DNA of 64,000 bases from positions 1 to 64,000 of the forward strand of contig NZ_BCQQ01000008.1 in NCBI RefSeq assembly GCF_001552155.1, given 5' to 3'. Under the pieces are notes generated by a model, which was given only the letters and a program-made list of their open reading frames with translations, made no database searches and was not told the origin of the DNA. The stretch comes from Actinomadura formosensis NBRC 14204. GTDB taxonomy: Bacteria; Actinomycetota; Actinomycetes; Streptosporangiales; Streptosporangiaceae. The stretch's first letter is position 1; each line of letters begins with the position of its first letter. Shown piece by piece: positions 51,405 through 60,654 of this stretch. The translations under genes were made by a program, and so were the position numbers.

Positions 51405-52004
51405 TTGTACGAAGGGGTGGTCCAGAACCTCATCGACGAGCTGGGCAGGCTGCCCGGAGTCGGCCCCAAGAGCGCGCAGCGGATCGCCTTCCACCTGCTC
51501 GCCGCCGATCCGGCCGACGTCGAACGGCTCGGGAAGGCGCTCAAGGAGGTCAAGGACAAGGTCCGCTTCTGCAAGACGTGCGGCAACGTCGCGGAAGAAG
51601 AGGAGTGCCGGATCTGCCGGGACGCCCGCCGTGACCCGCACATCATCTGTGTCGTGGAGGAATCCAAGGACGTCGTCGCGATCGAGAAGACCCGCGAATT
51701 CCGCGGCCGCTACCACGTCCTCGGGGGCGCGATCAGCCCGATCGAGGGCGTCGGCCCGGACGATCTGCGCATCCGCGAGCTGATGCAGCGGCTCGCGGAC
51801 GGGGCGGTGACCGAGCTGATCCTCGCCACCGACCCCAACCTGGAGGGCGAGGCGACGGCGACGTACCTCGCCCGGCTCGTCAAACCGATGGGCCTCACCG
51901 TCACCCGTCTGGCCAGCGGCCTGCCGGTGGGTGGCGACCTCGAATACGCAGACGAGGTGACGCTGGGCCGCGCATTCGAAGGACGGAGGCTGCTCGATGT
52001 CTGA
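51405..52004 (+). CDS. recR: Recombination mediator protein RecR
   Basis: 199 residues. Helix-hairpin-helix [20 protein letters not shown], zinc finger [16 protein letters not shown], Toprim domain [20 protein letters not shown] with [20 protein letters not shown], and the C-terminal Walker-B-like [17 protein letters not shown]. It helps load RecA at gaps. The start is TTG 51405 with AAAGGAGGG upstream. It overlaps the next gene by eight bases. Confidence 0.96.
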   Translation: MYEGVVQNLIDELGRLPGVGPKSAQRIAFHLLAADPADVERLGKALKEVKDKVRFCKTCGNVAEEEECRICRDARRDPHIICVVEESKDVVAIEKTREFRGRYHVLGGAISPIEGVGPDDLRIRELMQRLADGAVTELILATDPNLEGEATATYLARLVKPMGLTVTRLASGLPVGGDLEYADEVTLGRAFEGRRLLDV

Positions 52005-52542
52005 CACCAACAGCCCGCAGGACTGGAACGCCCTCGCAGAACGCGTGGCGTGCCACGTCGACAACTACCTGAACGGACTGGAGGCGGTCGCCCGCGGCGA
52101 CGGCGGCAAGCACACGATCCCGCTGCTCCTCCTCGAAGTGTCGCAGGTCATCCTGGCCGGCGCGCAGCTCGGTGCCAGCGCCGACGTGATCCTCCCCGAC
52201 AACTGGGAGCCGGAGGTCGGGGACGACCCCGACCTCGACTCCATCCGGCAGGGCCTCGCCGAGCGTCTCGAAGCCCTGGACGAGTACGCCGAGGTCTTCG
52301 ACCCCTACAAGGACTCCGAGGTCACGTCCTACCGCCTGTCGGACGACCTGGTCGATGTCGCCAGTGACCTCGTCCACGGGCTGCGTCACTACAACCAGGA
52401 CCGCCCCCTTGAGGCCCTCTGGTGGTGGCAGTACTCCTACTTCAACCACTGGGGCAACCACGCCGGGGCGGCGCTTCGCGCCCTGCACGCCTTCGTCGCC
52501 AACGCCCGCCTGGACGTCGCCCCCCAGGCCGCGAGGGCCTAG
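51997..52542 (+). CDS. DUF5063 protein
   Basis: 181 residues, helical and acidic: [80 protein letters not shown]. The family regularly follows recR in actinobacteria; function unknown. It is cotranslated with recR. Confidence 0.88.
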   Translation: MSDTNSPQDWNALAERVACHVDNYLNGLEAVARGDGGKHTIPLLLLEVSQVILAGAQLGASADVILPDNWEPEVGDDPDLDSIRQGLAERLEALDEYAEVFDPYKDSEVTSYRLSDDLVDVASDLVHGLRHYNQDRPLEALWWWQYSYFNHWGNHAGAALRALHAFVANARLDVAPQAARA

Positions 52543-52622
52543 CGAACGGGCTTGACCCGTTCGTCACCGTCCCGGCGCACGACTCCGCGTCGCCGGGGAG
52601 CCCCGGCTCCGCGGACTCGGGT

Positions 52623-53153
52623 TCATTCGTCCGGCGTGCCGGGAGTCACCGTGGCGTCCAGGGCCCATGCGATCAGCTCGGCCGCCTTCTCGGCGTCCGG
52701 CCCGATCTGCCCGCCGTCCCCGGAACCCCACGCGTACTGCTCAAGGTCGGCGTCCCAGACGACGGTCGCCGTCTGCCCCCGGTATCCGACGTGCAGCGCG
52801 TCGCCGTCCGGGCGGGCCGCGGACATCTGCGGGGCACGGCGCCGCAGCGTCGCGTACAGGGAGTCCAGCGGTCCCCTGCGCACCCGCGGCAGCTCATCGA
52901 ACGCGGCCATCAACTCTCCCATCAGCTCGGTCACCACGGCGCATGCCCCGGCCGGGTCATGGCAGGGGACGCAACGGGTCCCCGATGGACGCCACGAACC
53001 GGGGCACCCGCCCCCTGCTTTTACGTAGACGCCTTGCCTCACCGCCGGGTGGTCCGCCGAGCAGATCTCCAGCACCGCCTGCGGTGTCCCATACCGGCCG
53101 CGGCACCCCACCCCGGCCGCCACCAGCACATCGGCGAATCGCGCGAGAGCCAC
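52623..53153 (-). CDS. Protein of unknown function
   Basis: 176 residues: ALARFADVLVAAGVGCRGRY, GTPQAVLEICSADHPAVRQG, a Cys-containing middle (GTRCVPCHDPAGACAVV) and a C-terminal DADLEQYAWGSGDGGQIGPD ending near ALDATVTPGTPDE. No known domain was recognised. The start is uncertain (GTG 53153 or a TTG at 53189), and no strong ribosome site is visible. Codon bias supports coding. Confidence 0.6.
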   Translation of the reverse strand: MALARFADVLVAAGVGCRGRYGTPQAVLEICSADHPAVRQGVYVKAGGGCPGSWRPSGTRCVPCHDPAGACAVVTELMGELMAAFDELPRVRRGPLDSLYATLRRRAPQMSAARPDGDALHVGYRGQTATVVWDADLEQYAWGSGDGGQIGPDAEKAAELIAWALDATVTPGTPDE

Positions 53154-53336
53154 CGGGACGCGCGGGGCTGCCCGCGATGACAACGCCAACGAACCCGCAG
53201 GCCCACAGAAAAGGCGAGCACCGATCCGAGATGATCTAGATGTACTGCCCGAGGGGTGGTGATGTGGCTGGCGGGGGTTGTCCGCCCAGGGCTAATTCGA
53301 TTGCCAAGGGGGGAGGGTGGGGCGGAGCATGCGGGG

Positions 53337-54182
53337 GTGCGGTATTCGATCAATATTCCGAATTTCGGGGACTTCGCGGACCCGCGGACGGTGGCGCGGG
53401 TCGCGGTGGCGGCCGAGGAGGCCGGATGGGACGGGGTGTTCGTCTGGGATCACGTCGTCCATGCGAAGCGGAGCCGCAAGACGTTCGGTGATCCGTGGAT
53501 GCTGCTGACGGCGGCGGCCCTGGCGACCAGCCGGATCAAGCTCGGCACCCTGGTCACGCCGGTGGCGCGGCGGCGGCCGCAGCAGCTGGCGCGGCAGGTC
53601 GCCACCCTGGACGTCCTCAGCGGCGGGCGGGTGATCTTCGGCGCGGGGCTCGGCGGGCCGATCGAGGACGAGTACGGGGCCTTCGGTGAGCCGACCGACC
53701 CGGTCCTGCTGGCCGAGCGCCTGGACGAGGGGCTCGACCTGCTCGCACGCTACTGGACCGGGGAGCCGGTGACCCATCACGGGCGCCACTACCAGGCGGA
53801 GGACGTGGCGTTGCTGCCCGCGACGGTGCAGCGTCCCCGCCCTCCGGTGTGGATCGCGGGGTTCTGGCCGAACCGGCGGCCGATGCGCAGGGCCGCGCGC
53901 TGGGACGGCGCCGTCCCGCTGTTCGGGCCGGGTTCGCATGGACGTGCCCCGTCCAAGGAGGACGTTCAGGAGCTGGTCGCCTACATTCGCGGGCAGCGGG
54001 AGGAAGGGCCTTTCGAGATCGTCGTGGGCGGGGTCAGCCCCGCCGACGCCCGCGACCTGGTCGGCCCGCTCATGGACGCCGGCGCCACCTGGTGGGACGA
54101 GCGCCGGCTCATCGGCACCGAGGACAACGAGCGCCTCGACCCGGTGCTGCGCCGCATCGAGCAGGGCCCGCCGAACCTGTAG
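53337..54182 (+). CDS. LLM-class F420/flavin-dependent oxidoreductase
   Basis: 281 residues, luciferase-like barrel: RYSINIPNFGDFADPRTVAR, AEEAGWDGVFVWDHVV, LGTLVTPVARRRPQQLARQV, ATLDVLSGGRVIFGAGLGGP. Many actinobacterial members use F420. It probably oxidises or reduces a small metabolite; the substrate is unknown. Start at GTG 53337 fits the domain. Confidence 0.87.
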   Translation: MRYSINIPNFGDFADPRTVARVAVAAEEAGWDGVFVWDHVVHAKRSRKTFGDPWMLLTAAALATSRIKLGTLVTPVARRRPQQLARQVATLDVLSGGRVIFGAGLGGPIEDEYGAFGEPTDPVLLAERLDEGLDLLARYWTGEPVTHHGRHYQAEDVALLPATVQRPRPPVWIAGFWPNRRPMRRAARWDGAVPLFGPGSHGRAPSKEDVQELVAYIRGQREEGPFEIVVGGVSPADARDLVGPLMDAGATWWDERRLIGTEDNERLDPVLRRIEQGPPNL

Positions 54183-54281
54183 GGCTCCAACCTTGGTAGT
54201 TACCTGGTCGTGATCCATGGCGCCGGGCTCTGTAGACTCGTCGTCCGGAACGTCTGACCCCGATCCGAGGAGCGCCCACTC

Positions 54282-55556
54282 GTGGCTCTTGTCGTGCAGA
54301 AGTACGGTGGCTCCTCCGTCGCCGACGCCGAAGGCGTCAAGCGGGTCGCCCAGCGCATCGTCGCAACGAAGAAGGCGGGCAACGACGTGGTCGTCGTCGT
54401 GTCCGCGATGGGCGACACGACGGATGATCTCATCGATATGGCCAAGCAGGTGAGTCCCCTGCCGCCGGGCCGTGAGCTGGACATGCTGCTCACCGCGGGC
54501 GAGCGGATCTCCATGGCGCTGCTGGCCATGGCCATCGCGAACCTGGGCCATGAGGCCCGCTCGTTCACCGGCTCCCAGGCCGGTGTGATCACCGACGGCT
54601 CGCATGGGAAAGCGAAGATCATCGATGTGACGCCGGGCCGGATCCGGACCGCGCTGGACGAGGGCTCGATCTGCATCGTGGCCGGGTTCCAGGGCGTCTC
54701 GCAGGGCACCAAGGACATCACCACGCTCGGCCGCGGCGGGTCTGACACCACCGCGGTCGCGCTGGCCGCCGCGCTGGCCGCCGACGTCTGCGAGATCTAC
54801 TCCGACGTCGACGGGGTCTTCACCGCCGACCCGCGCATCGTGCCCCCCGCCCGCAAGATCCCGAAGATCTCCTACGAGGAGATGCTGGAGATGGCGGCGA
54901 GCGGCGCGAAGATCCTGCATCTGCGCTGCGTGGAGTACGCGCGCCGCTACAACATTCCGATCCATGTGCGGTCCTCGTTCAGTCAGAAGGAGGGCACGTG
55001 GGTCGTCGACAGCAGCGAGATCGAAGGACAGGACATGGAGCAGGCGATCATCTCCGGGGTCGCGCACGACCGGAGCGAGGCCAAGATCACCGTGGTGGGA
55101 GTGCCGGACAAGGTCGGTGAGGCCGCCGCGATCTTCTCCGCGCTGTCCGACGCCGAGATCAACATCGACATGATCGTGCAGAACGTGTCGGCGGCGTCCA
55201 CCGGGCGGACCGACATCTCGTTCACGCTGCCGGCCACCGACGGGCAGACCGCGCTGACCGCGCTGAACAAGCTGAAGGAGCGGATCGGGTTCGAGTCGCT
55301 CCGCTACGACGACCGGATCGGCAAGGTGTCGCTGATCGGCGCCGGGATGCGCTCGCACCCCGGGGTGACGGCCGCGCTGTTCGGCGCGATCGCCGAGGCC
55401 GGGGTCAACATCGAGATGATCTCCACCTCGGAGATCCGGATCTCGGTGGTCGTCGACCAGGACGACATCGACACCGCGGTCGCCGCCGCGCACCACGCGT
55501 TCGACCTGGACGCCGAGCAGGTCGAGGCCGTCGTCTACGGGGGCACCGGCCGCTGA
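54282..55556 (+). CDS. lysC: Aspartokinase (alpha subunit)
   Basis: 424 residues. First enzyme of the aspartate pathway to lysine, threonine, methionine and diaminopimelate. Kinase domain: [41 protein letters not shown]-terminal pair of ACT domains ([40 protein letters not shown]) for feedback control. Start GTG 54282. asd follows 117 bases on, after a terminator-like hairpin, as in other actinobacteria. Confidence 0.95.
   Translation: MALVVQKYGGSSVADAEGVKRVAQRIVATKKAGNDVVVVVSAMGDTTDDLIDMAKQVSPLPPGRELDMLLTAGERISMALLAMAIANLGHEARSFTGSQAGVITDGSHGKAKIIDVTPGRIRTALDEGSICIVAGFQGVSQGTKDITTLGRGGSDTTAVALAAALAADVCEIYSDVDGVFTADPRIVPPARKIPKISYEEMLEMAASGAKILHLRCVEYARRYNIPIHVRSSFSQKEGTWVVDSSEIEGQDMEQAIISGVAHDRSEAKITVVGVPDKVGEAAAIFSALSDAEINIDMIVQNVSAASTGRTDISFTLPATDGQTALTALNKLKERIGFESLRYDDRIGKVSLIGAGMRSHPGVTAALFGAIAEAGVNIEMISTSEIRISVVVDQDDIDTAVAAAHHAFDLDAEQVEAVVYGGTGR
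55035..55556 (+). other. Probable internal start for the aspartokinase beta subunit
   Basis: ATG 55035 (Met 252, [20 protein letters not shown]) lies in frame behind GAAGGACAGGAC. In Corynebacterium glutamicum the beta subunit begins at the equivalent point inside lysC and contains only the regulatory ACT domains, giving an alpha2-beta2 enzyme. Use of this start here is inferred from that precedent. Confidence 0.6.
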
Positions 55557-55566
55557 CGCCGCCGCG

Positions 55567-55609
55567 GGCCGCGCGGGCACGGGACGGCGACGCTCCCGCC
55601 CGCGCGGCC
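55567..55609 (+). terminator. Hairpin after aspartokinase
   Basis: GGCCGCGCGGG (55567-55577) pairs perfectly with 55599-55609, followed by TTTCG. It lies 10 bases after the stop. Confidence 0.65.
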
Positions 55610-55672
55610 TTTCGCGTCCGCGGCGCTCCCCCCGTCCGGGAACCGCGTGCGGGCCGCGGTAGTTCTGATGGT

Positions 55673-56749
55673 GTGAGTGCGACGACGGGCCCTGCATCCG
55701 GGCTGCCGACCCTCGCGGTCGTCGGCGCCACCGGGGCGGTCGGGGCGGTGATGCTCGACCTGCTGTCCATCCGCCGGGACGTGTACGGGGAGATCCGCCT
55801 CATCGGCTCGGAGCGCTCCGCCGGGCGGACGCTCCGGGTCCGCGGCGAGCGGGCGGAGGCGGTGGCGCTCGCACCGGAGGTCTTCGAGGACGCCGACATC
55901 GCGGTGTTCGCCGTGCCGGACGAGGTCGCCGCCGCATGGGCCCCGGTCGCGGTGGAGCACGGCGCCGTCGCGGTCGACGGGTCCCGCGCGTTCCGGGCCG
56001 CCCCGGACGTCCCGCTCGTCGTCCCCGAGGTGAACCCCGAACGGGTGCGGGACCGTCCGCGCGGCATCGTCGCGGGCCCCGGATGCACGACGCTCTCGAT
56101 GATCGTGGCGATCGGCGCGCTGCACGCCCGGTACGGGCTGCGTGAACTGGTCGTCGCGTCCTACCAGGCGGCGTCCGGGGCGGGGCGGCACGGCATCGAC
56201 ACCCTGCACGCGCAACTGGAGAAGGTCGGCGGGGACCGGGCGCTCGGCAACCGCGCGGGCGACATCCGCGGCGTCGTCGGCGACCTCGGCCCGTTCCCGG
56301 CGCCGCTGGCGTTGAACGTCGTGCCGTGGACGGGGACGCACGCGGACGGCGGCTGGACGTCCGACGAGGTCGGCATCCGGGACGAGATCCGCAAGGTCCT
56401 GGGCCTGCCCGAGCTGCGGGTGTCGGCGACCTGCGTCCGGGTGCCGGTGATCACCGGGCATTCGATGGCCGTGCACGCGGTGTTCGAGGAGCGCGTCCAC
56501 CAGCGGGACGCGCAGGAGATCCTCGCCCGCTCGCCCGGTGTCGTGCTGTGCGACAGCCCGGAGACGCACGAGTTCCCGACCCCGTCCGACGTCGCGGGCA
56601 CCGACCCGACCTGGGCCGGCCGTGTCCGCCGCTCACTGGACGACCCGTGCGCCCTGGAGCTGTTCCTGTCCGGCGACAACCTCCGCAAGGGCGCCGCCTT
56701 GAACACCGCCCAGATAGCCGAACTCCTCGCCGCCGAACGAACCGGCTGA
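55673..56749 (+). CDS. asd: Aspartate-semialdehyde dehydrogenase
   Basis: 358 residues. Reduces aspartyl phosphate to the semialdehyde. Rossmann start LAVVGATGAVGAVMLDLLSI; catalytic Cys in GPGCTTLSM; SYQAASGAGRHGID; catalytic His in ITGHSMAVHAVF. The residue before the catalytic Cys is Gly in place of the usual Asn, and family length (about 340) is slightly exceeded. Start GTG 55673. Confidence 0.9.
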   Translation: MSATTGPASGLPTLAVVGATGAVGAVMLDLLSIRRDVYGEIRLIGSERSAGRTLRVRGERAEAVALAPEVFEDADIAVFAVPDEVAAAWAPVAVEHGAVAVDGSRAFRAAPDVPLVVPEVNPERVRDRPRGIVAGPGCTTLSMIVAIGALHARYGLRELVVASYQAASGAGRHGIDTLHAQLEKVGGDRALGNRAGDIRGVVGDLGPFPAPLALNVVPWTGTHADGGWTSDEVGIRDEIRKVLGLPELRVSATCVRVPVITGHSMAVHAVFEERVHQRDAQEILARSPGVVLCDSPETHEFPTPSDVAGTDPTWAGRVRRSLDDPCALELFLSGDNLRKGAALNTAQIAELLAAERTG

Positions 56750-56822
56750 TCACGCGGGGTCGCGCCGGAGGGCGGTTCATGCCATGAGCAGGACGTCGCA
56801 CACGGGCTTTAGGGTGGCATGC

Positions 56823-57491
56823 GTGACCGAGACGAAGGCCGGCAAGTCCGAGCAGACGCGGGCCGTGATCGTCGAGACGGCGCTGCGCCTGTTCCGGGAG
56901 CGCGGATACGAGGCGACGACGATGCGGGCGATCGCCAAGGAGGCGGGCGTCTCGGTCGGCAACGCCTACTACTACTTCGGGTCCAAGGAAGAGCTGATCC
57001 AGGCCTATTACGACGAGTTGCAGGACGAGCACGTCGCCGCGTGCCGGGCCGTCCTCGACACCGAGACGGAGTTCGCGGCCCGGCTGCGGGGCGTCCTGAA
57101 GGCCCGGGTCGACACGATGGTCCCGTATCACGAGTTCGCCGGGAAGTTCTTCAAGTTCGCCGCCGAGCCGACCAGCCCGCTCAACCCGTTCAGCGCCGAG
57201 TCCGGCCCGGCCCGCGAGTCGGCGGTCGCGATCTACCGCGAGGTCGTGGAGGGTTCCGACCTGAAGATCGACGGCGAGTTCCGCGCCGAACTGCCCGAAC
57301 TGCTGTGGATCTACTCGATGGGCGTCGTCCTGTACTGGGTCCACGACAGCTCGCCGGGCTGCCGGAAGACCTACCTGCTGGTCGAGCGGACGGTCCCGCT
57401 CGTCAACCGCATGGTGGCGATGTCGCGCCTGCCGGGCTTCAAGTCGGTGACCCGCGAGCTGGTGGGGATCATCCGCGAGGTCCGCGCCTGA
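56823..57491 (+). CDS. TetR-family transcriptional regulator
   Basis: 222 residues. Helix-turn-helix ETALRLFRERGYEATTMRAI, AKEAGVSVGNAYYYFGSKEE; helical ligand domain with LLWIYSMGVVLYWVHDSSPG. GTG 56823 is favoured: TAGGGT (56810-56815) ends seven bases upstream, a leaderless arrangement. An ATG at 56784 in the same frame would span that promoter. Target unknown. Confidence 0.88.
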   Translation: MTETKAGKSEQTRAVIVETALRLFRERGYEATTMRAIAKEAGVSVGNAYYYFGSKEELIQAYYDELQDEHVAACRAVLDTETEFAARLRGVLKARVDTMVPYHEFAGKFFKFAAEPTSPLNPFSAESGPARESAVAIYREVVEGSDLKIDGEFRAELPELLWIYSMGVVLYWVHDSSPGCRKTYLLVERTVPLVNRMVAMSRLPGFKSVTRELVGIIREVRA

Positions 57492-57560
57492 CGGGTGCGC
57501 ACGCCCCGACAGGGGGCGATCTTGGGAACCCCGGGGACGGGCGTCCGCCCCCGGGGGAGT

Positions 57561-59324
57561 TCACGCCATGCCGAGATGCTTGCGGGCGAAGCCCATCTCG
57601 GCCGCCATCTGCTTGATCCGCTCCTCCACGACGAGGGACCCGTGGCCCGCGTCGTACCGGTACACCTCGTGCGGAAGCCCGAGTTCGGCGAGGCGCCCGA
57701 GGTAGTTGTCGATCTGCCGGATGGGGCAGCGCGGGTCGTTCTCCCCGGCCAGGATCAGCACCGGCACCTTGACCCGGGACACGTAGGTGATCGGGGACGA
57801 CTCGCGGTAGCGGTCCGGGACCTCGTCCGGGGAGCCGCCGAACAGGGAGCGGTCGAACGCCTGCAGGCCCTCCATTTCGTCCTCGTACGCGGCGACATAG
57901 TCGGCGACGGGAACGGACGCGACCGCGACGCTCCAGTCGTCTGGCCGGGTGCCGATGCCGAGCAGCGTGAGGAACCCGCCCCACGAGCCGCCCGTCAGGA
58001 CGAGCCGCGACGGGTCGGCGAGGCCCGACTCGACGGCCCAGTCGCGGACGGCCTTGATGTCCTCCAGTTCGGTGAGCCCGACGCGCCCCTCAAGGGCGTC
58101 ACGCCACTGCGACCCGTATCCGGTGGACCCCCGGTAGTTGACGCGGACGACCGCGAACCCGTGGTCGACCCAGGCGGCGGCCGCCGGCGCGAACGAGTCG
58201 TCGTCCTGCGCGGTCGGCCCGCCGTGGACGTCGAAGACCGTCGGGTGGGGGCGGTCGCCGGCCGGCCGGCTCACCAGCGCGTGGATACGGCCGGCCGGGC
58301 CGTCCACCCACACGTCCTCGACCGGGACGGACGGCGGCGCGGCCGGACCGGGCGGGGTGAGCACGATCGCGCCGGACGTGGACCTGATCACCGGCGGCTC
58401 GGCGGCGGACGACCACGAGAACTCCACCGTCCCGTCCGGCCGGACGGCCGCCCCGCCGATCACCCCGCGCGGCGTGTCGATCCTGGTCAGCGCGCCGTCG
58501 CCCAGGTCGTACCGGTACAGCTCGTCGCGCGCCTCGTGCGAGTGGGAGATCAGCAGCGCCGTCCCGTCGGGGTACCAGTCGGCGCCGATCTCGCCGGGCA
58601 GGTCGAGGACGATCTCGTGCTCGGTTCCGGCGACGGGATCCCAGATCAGCATCTCGTCCCGGCCGCGCCGCTCGTGATTGACCAGGAGCCGCGAATCCCC
58701 TTCGACCGGGGCGAATCCGGCGCCGTAGACGCCCTTGCCGGGCCCGTCCCACAGGTCCGCGACCGTGGAGCCGTCCGGGCGCAGCACGCGCAACGCCATG
58801 TGCCGGCTGTCGCCGTGCTCACTGTGCCCTATGGCGATGAGGGTCTCGTCCCGCGAAAGGGCGGCGACGTGCGCGTCCTCCGCGTGGTGATAGAGCACCT
58901 CTGGCTCCGACTCGGGCGGGCACAGGTGAATCGTGTTGCCCTGGTCGGTCGTCCGTCCGATGACGGCGAGACCACTGCGCCCCAGGGACAGCCCAGACGG
59001 ATACGACGGTTCCAGCCCGGGGACGGCCGGAACGCTCTCCTTCCCATCGAACGGGACACGGTTCCAGACACCGAACTCGTCTCCGTCCGTGTCCGCGAAC
59101 CACCACACCCACTCGCCGGACGGGGCGATGGTTCCCGCCCATGTCCCGTTGGGACGATCGGTCACCTGCCGCTGTGCACCGGTTTCCCGGTCCCACGCGT
59201 AGATCTCCCACGTCCCGGTCACGTTCGACCGGTAGATGCTGCGGTGCGGGGCGTCACGCGCCCACCGGGGCAGGCTCATCCGGGCGGCCCGGAAACGCGC
59301 CTTCCAGCGCTCGTCGTCGACCAT
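57561..59324 (-). CDS. S9-family prolyl-oligopeptidase-type serine peptidase
   Basis: 587 residues. N-terminal beta-propeller (about 1-330; repeats such as TGTWEIYAWDRETGAQRQVT) caps an alpha/beta hydrolase. Catalytic triad: Ser 447 in GGSWGGFL, Asp 530 in GENDPRCP, His 561 in AGHGSL. No signal peptide is seen, so it is probably cytoplasmic and cleaves short peptides. It is convergent with the TetR gene. ATG 59324. Confidence 0.9.
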   Translation of the reverse strand: MVDDERWKARFRAARMSLPRWARDAPHRSIYRSNVTGTWEIYAWDRETGAQRQVTDRPNGTWAGTIAPSGEWVWWFADTDGDEFGVWNRVPFDGKESVPAVPGLEPSYPSGLSLGRSGLAVIGRTTDQGNTIHLCPPESEPEVLYHHAEDAHVAALSRDETLIAIGHSEHGDSRHMALRVLRPDGSTVADLWDGPGKGVYGAGFAPVEGDSRLLVNHERRGRDEMLIWDPVAGTEHEIVLDLPGEIGADWYPDGTALLISHSHEARDELYRYDLGDGALTRIDTPRGVIGGAAVRPDGTVEFSWSSAAEPPVIRSTSGAIVLTPPGPAAPPSVPVEDVWVDGPAGRIHALVSRPAGDRPHPTVFDVHGGPTAQDDDSFAPAAAAWVDHGFAVVRVNYRGSTGYGSQWRDALEGRVGLTELEDIKAVRDWAVESGLADPSRLVLTGGSWGGFLTLLGIGTRPDDWSVAVASVPVADYVAAYEDEMEGLQAFDRSLFGGSPDEVPDRYRESSPITYVSRVKVPVLILAGENDPRCPIRQIDNYLGRLAELGLPHEVYRYDAGHGSLVVEERIKQMAAEMGFARKHLGMA

Positions 59325-59366
59325 GCCCCCAGTATCGCGGCCCCGCGGTATCCCTCCGGACGGTGC

Positions 59367-60119
59367 TCAGGGGGTGGCCAGCCGGCCGAGCAGCCGGTCG
59401 ATCGTGGCACGGACCTGGCGGTCCATGGCCCGCGCGAACCCCGCCTCGACCGTCACCTGTGCCCCCGGACGCAGCCGGGCGAGCGTCTCGGTGAGCTCCC
59501 CGAGGTCCCGGTCGTCGATGTTCTGCACGACATGCGTGGTGATCAGCCGGATGAACATCGCGGCGAGCTCGTCCATGCCGCGCTGGAGTTCCCGGCCGGC
59601 CGACAGCACCGCGTCCAGCGGCACCCCGGCCCGGACGAGCGCCACCGTCGCGTCCAGCTGGCGGCGGCTCCAGTGGGTGACGTAGTCGCCGTCCACCTCG
59701 ATGTGGCCGAGGGCGACGGCCCGCTCAAGGGCCTCGGGGCCGACCTCGCCGGGGAACAGCGCCGCCAGCTCGGCCAGCGTCATCGTGACCGGGACTTCGT
59801 TCGACCACGGCGTGGTGACCGCCTTCTCGACGCCGAGGACGGCGGCGATGTCGCGCCCCTGCTCCCACGCCGACAGCAGCTCGCGGATGCCCTCCAGGGT
59901 GTGCCCGCGGTCGAGCAGGTTCCCGATCACGCGGAGGCGGGCGAGATGGTCCTCGCGGTAGAGGCCGATGCGTCCCTCGCGGCGGGGCGGCGGGAGCAGC
60001 TTGCGCTCCTGGTAGTAACGCAGCGTCCGCACGGGAACGCCGGCGGCCTTCGCGAGTTCGCCGATGCGGTACTCGCGGCCCGCGCCGCCGGGATGGTCCT
60101 GCGTCGGCTCTTCGCTCAC
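59367..60119 (-). CDS. MerR-family transcriptional regulator
   Basis: 250 residues. N-terminal MerR helix-turn-helix (YRIGELAKAAGVPVRTLRYY, REGRIGLYREDHLARLRVIG) then a long helical effector domain. GTG 60119 is preferred since TATGCT (60127-60132) ends seven bases upstream (leaderless); ATG 60131 is the alternative. No cysteine motif indicates metal sensing. It lies 43 bases upstream of the S9 peptidase on the same strand. Confidence 0.85.
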   Translation of the reverse strand: MSEEPTQDHPGGAGREYRIGELAKAAGVPVRTLRYYQERKLLPPPRREGRIGLYREDHLARLRVIGNLLDRGHTLEGIRELLSAWEQGRDIAAVLGVEKAVTTPWSNEVPVTMTLAELAALFPGEVGPEALERAVALGHIEVDGDYVTHWSRRQLDATVALVRAGVPLDAVLSAGRELQRGMDELAAMFIRLITTHVVQNIDDRDLGELTETLARLRPGAQVTVEAGFARAMDRQVRATIDRLLGRLATP

Positions 60120-60235
60120 GGGCGCCAGCATAGTTCGCGGCCGGAGACGGTCACCTGCCCTTTCGGCGGGCAGGGGAACGGCAACCGGATCGCGGACGTC
60201 TGACCTGGGTTGACACCGGCAGAGAAAGGCCGAAC

Positions 60236-60472
60236 ATGCCGAAGACCCGTCCCGCCGCACTCGCGCTGACCGTCCTGGTCGCCGCGTTCGGATTGACCGC
60301 GTGCGGCGGTCAGGACCGCTGGTGCGAGCACGACGCGACCGACACCAAGGTGAGCGACCGCTACTGCGAGAAGAACACGCCCGGTTACGAGTGGGAGACG
60401 AGCGGCGGCCACGGCCACAAGTCCAAGCACAAGAAGACCAAGATCAAGTCCAAGTCCAAGTCGCGGCACTGA
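60236..60472 (+). CDS. Small secreted lipoprotein with Lys/Ser-rich tail
   Basis: 78 residues. Signal peptide with lipobox LTAC (Cys 23), two further Cys (DRWCEHD, RYCEKN) and a highly basic end of Lys, Ser and His. AGAAAGG precedes the ATG. It would be a surface lipoprotein with a polycationic tail; function unknown. It is divergent from the MerR gene. Confidence 0.75.
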   Translation: MPKTRPAALALTVLVAAFGLTACGGQDRWCEHDATDTKVSDRYCEKNTPGYEWETSGGHGHKSKHKKTKIKSKSKSRH

Positions 60473-60487
60473 CCGGGCCGTACCGGG

Positions 60488-60640
60488 CTATGGGGCACGC
60501 CGGGCGGTCCTGGCTCTGCGTTGCTGGCGCCTGCGCGGTTCGTTCGTGAGCCGTGAGGCCTGGGACGCCTCGGCGGCGATCAGGTCGCGAAGCGAACGGG
60601 GAAGGATGTCCTCGCGCCGGTCGATGAACGGTGAGCGCAT
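60488..60640 (-). CDS. 50-residue basic protein
   Basis: MRSPFIDRREDILPRSLRDL, then IAAEASQASRL and a tail of Arg and Gln. GGGAG lies six bases before ATG 60640. It starts 14 bases after the stop of the 90-residue gene and is probably cotranscribed with it. Function unknown. Confidence 0.55.
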   Translation of the reverse strand: MRSPFIDRREDILPRSLRDLIAAEASQASRLTNEPRRRQQRRARTARRAP

Positions 60641-60654
60641 GGGATTCTCCCTGG

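Noticed and set aside
53292..55697. An 801-residue open frame on the minus strand opposite the LLM oxidoreductase and aspartokinase
   Set aside because: It is an antisense shadow caused by high GC: Arg/Gly/His-rich, no domains, and the plus strand carries two unmistakable enzymes.
57495..60203. A 902-residue plus-strand open frame opposite the S9 peptidase and MerR gene
   Set aside because: Low-complexity Arg/Gly/Val composition; the minus strand encodes full catalytic and DNA-binding motifs.
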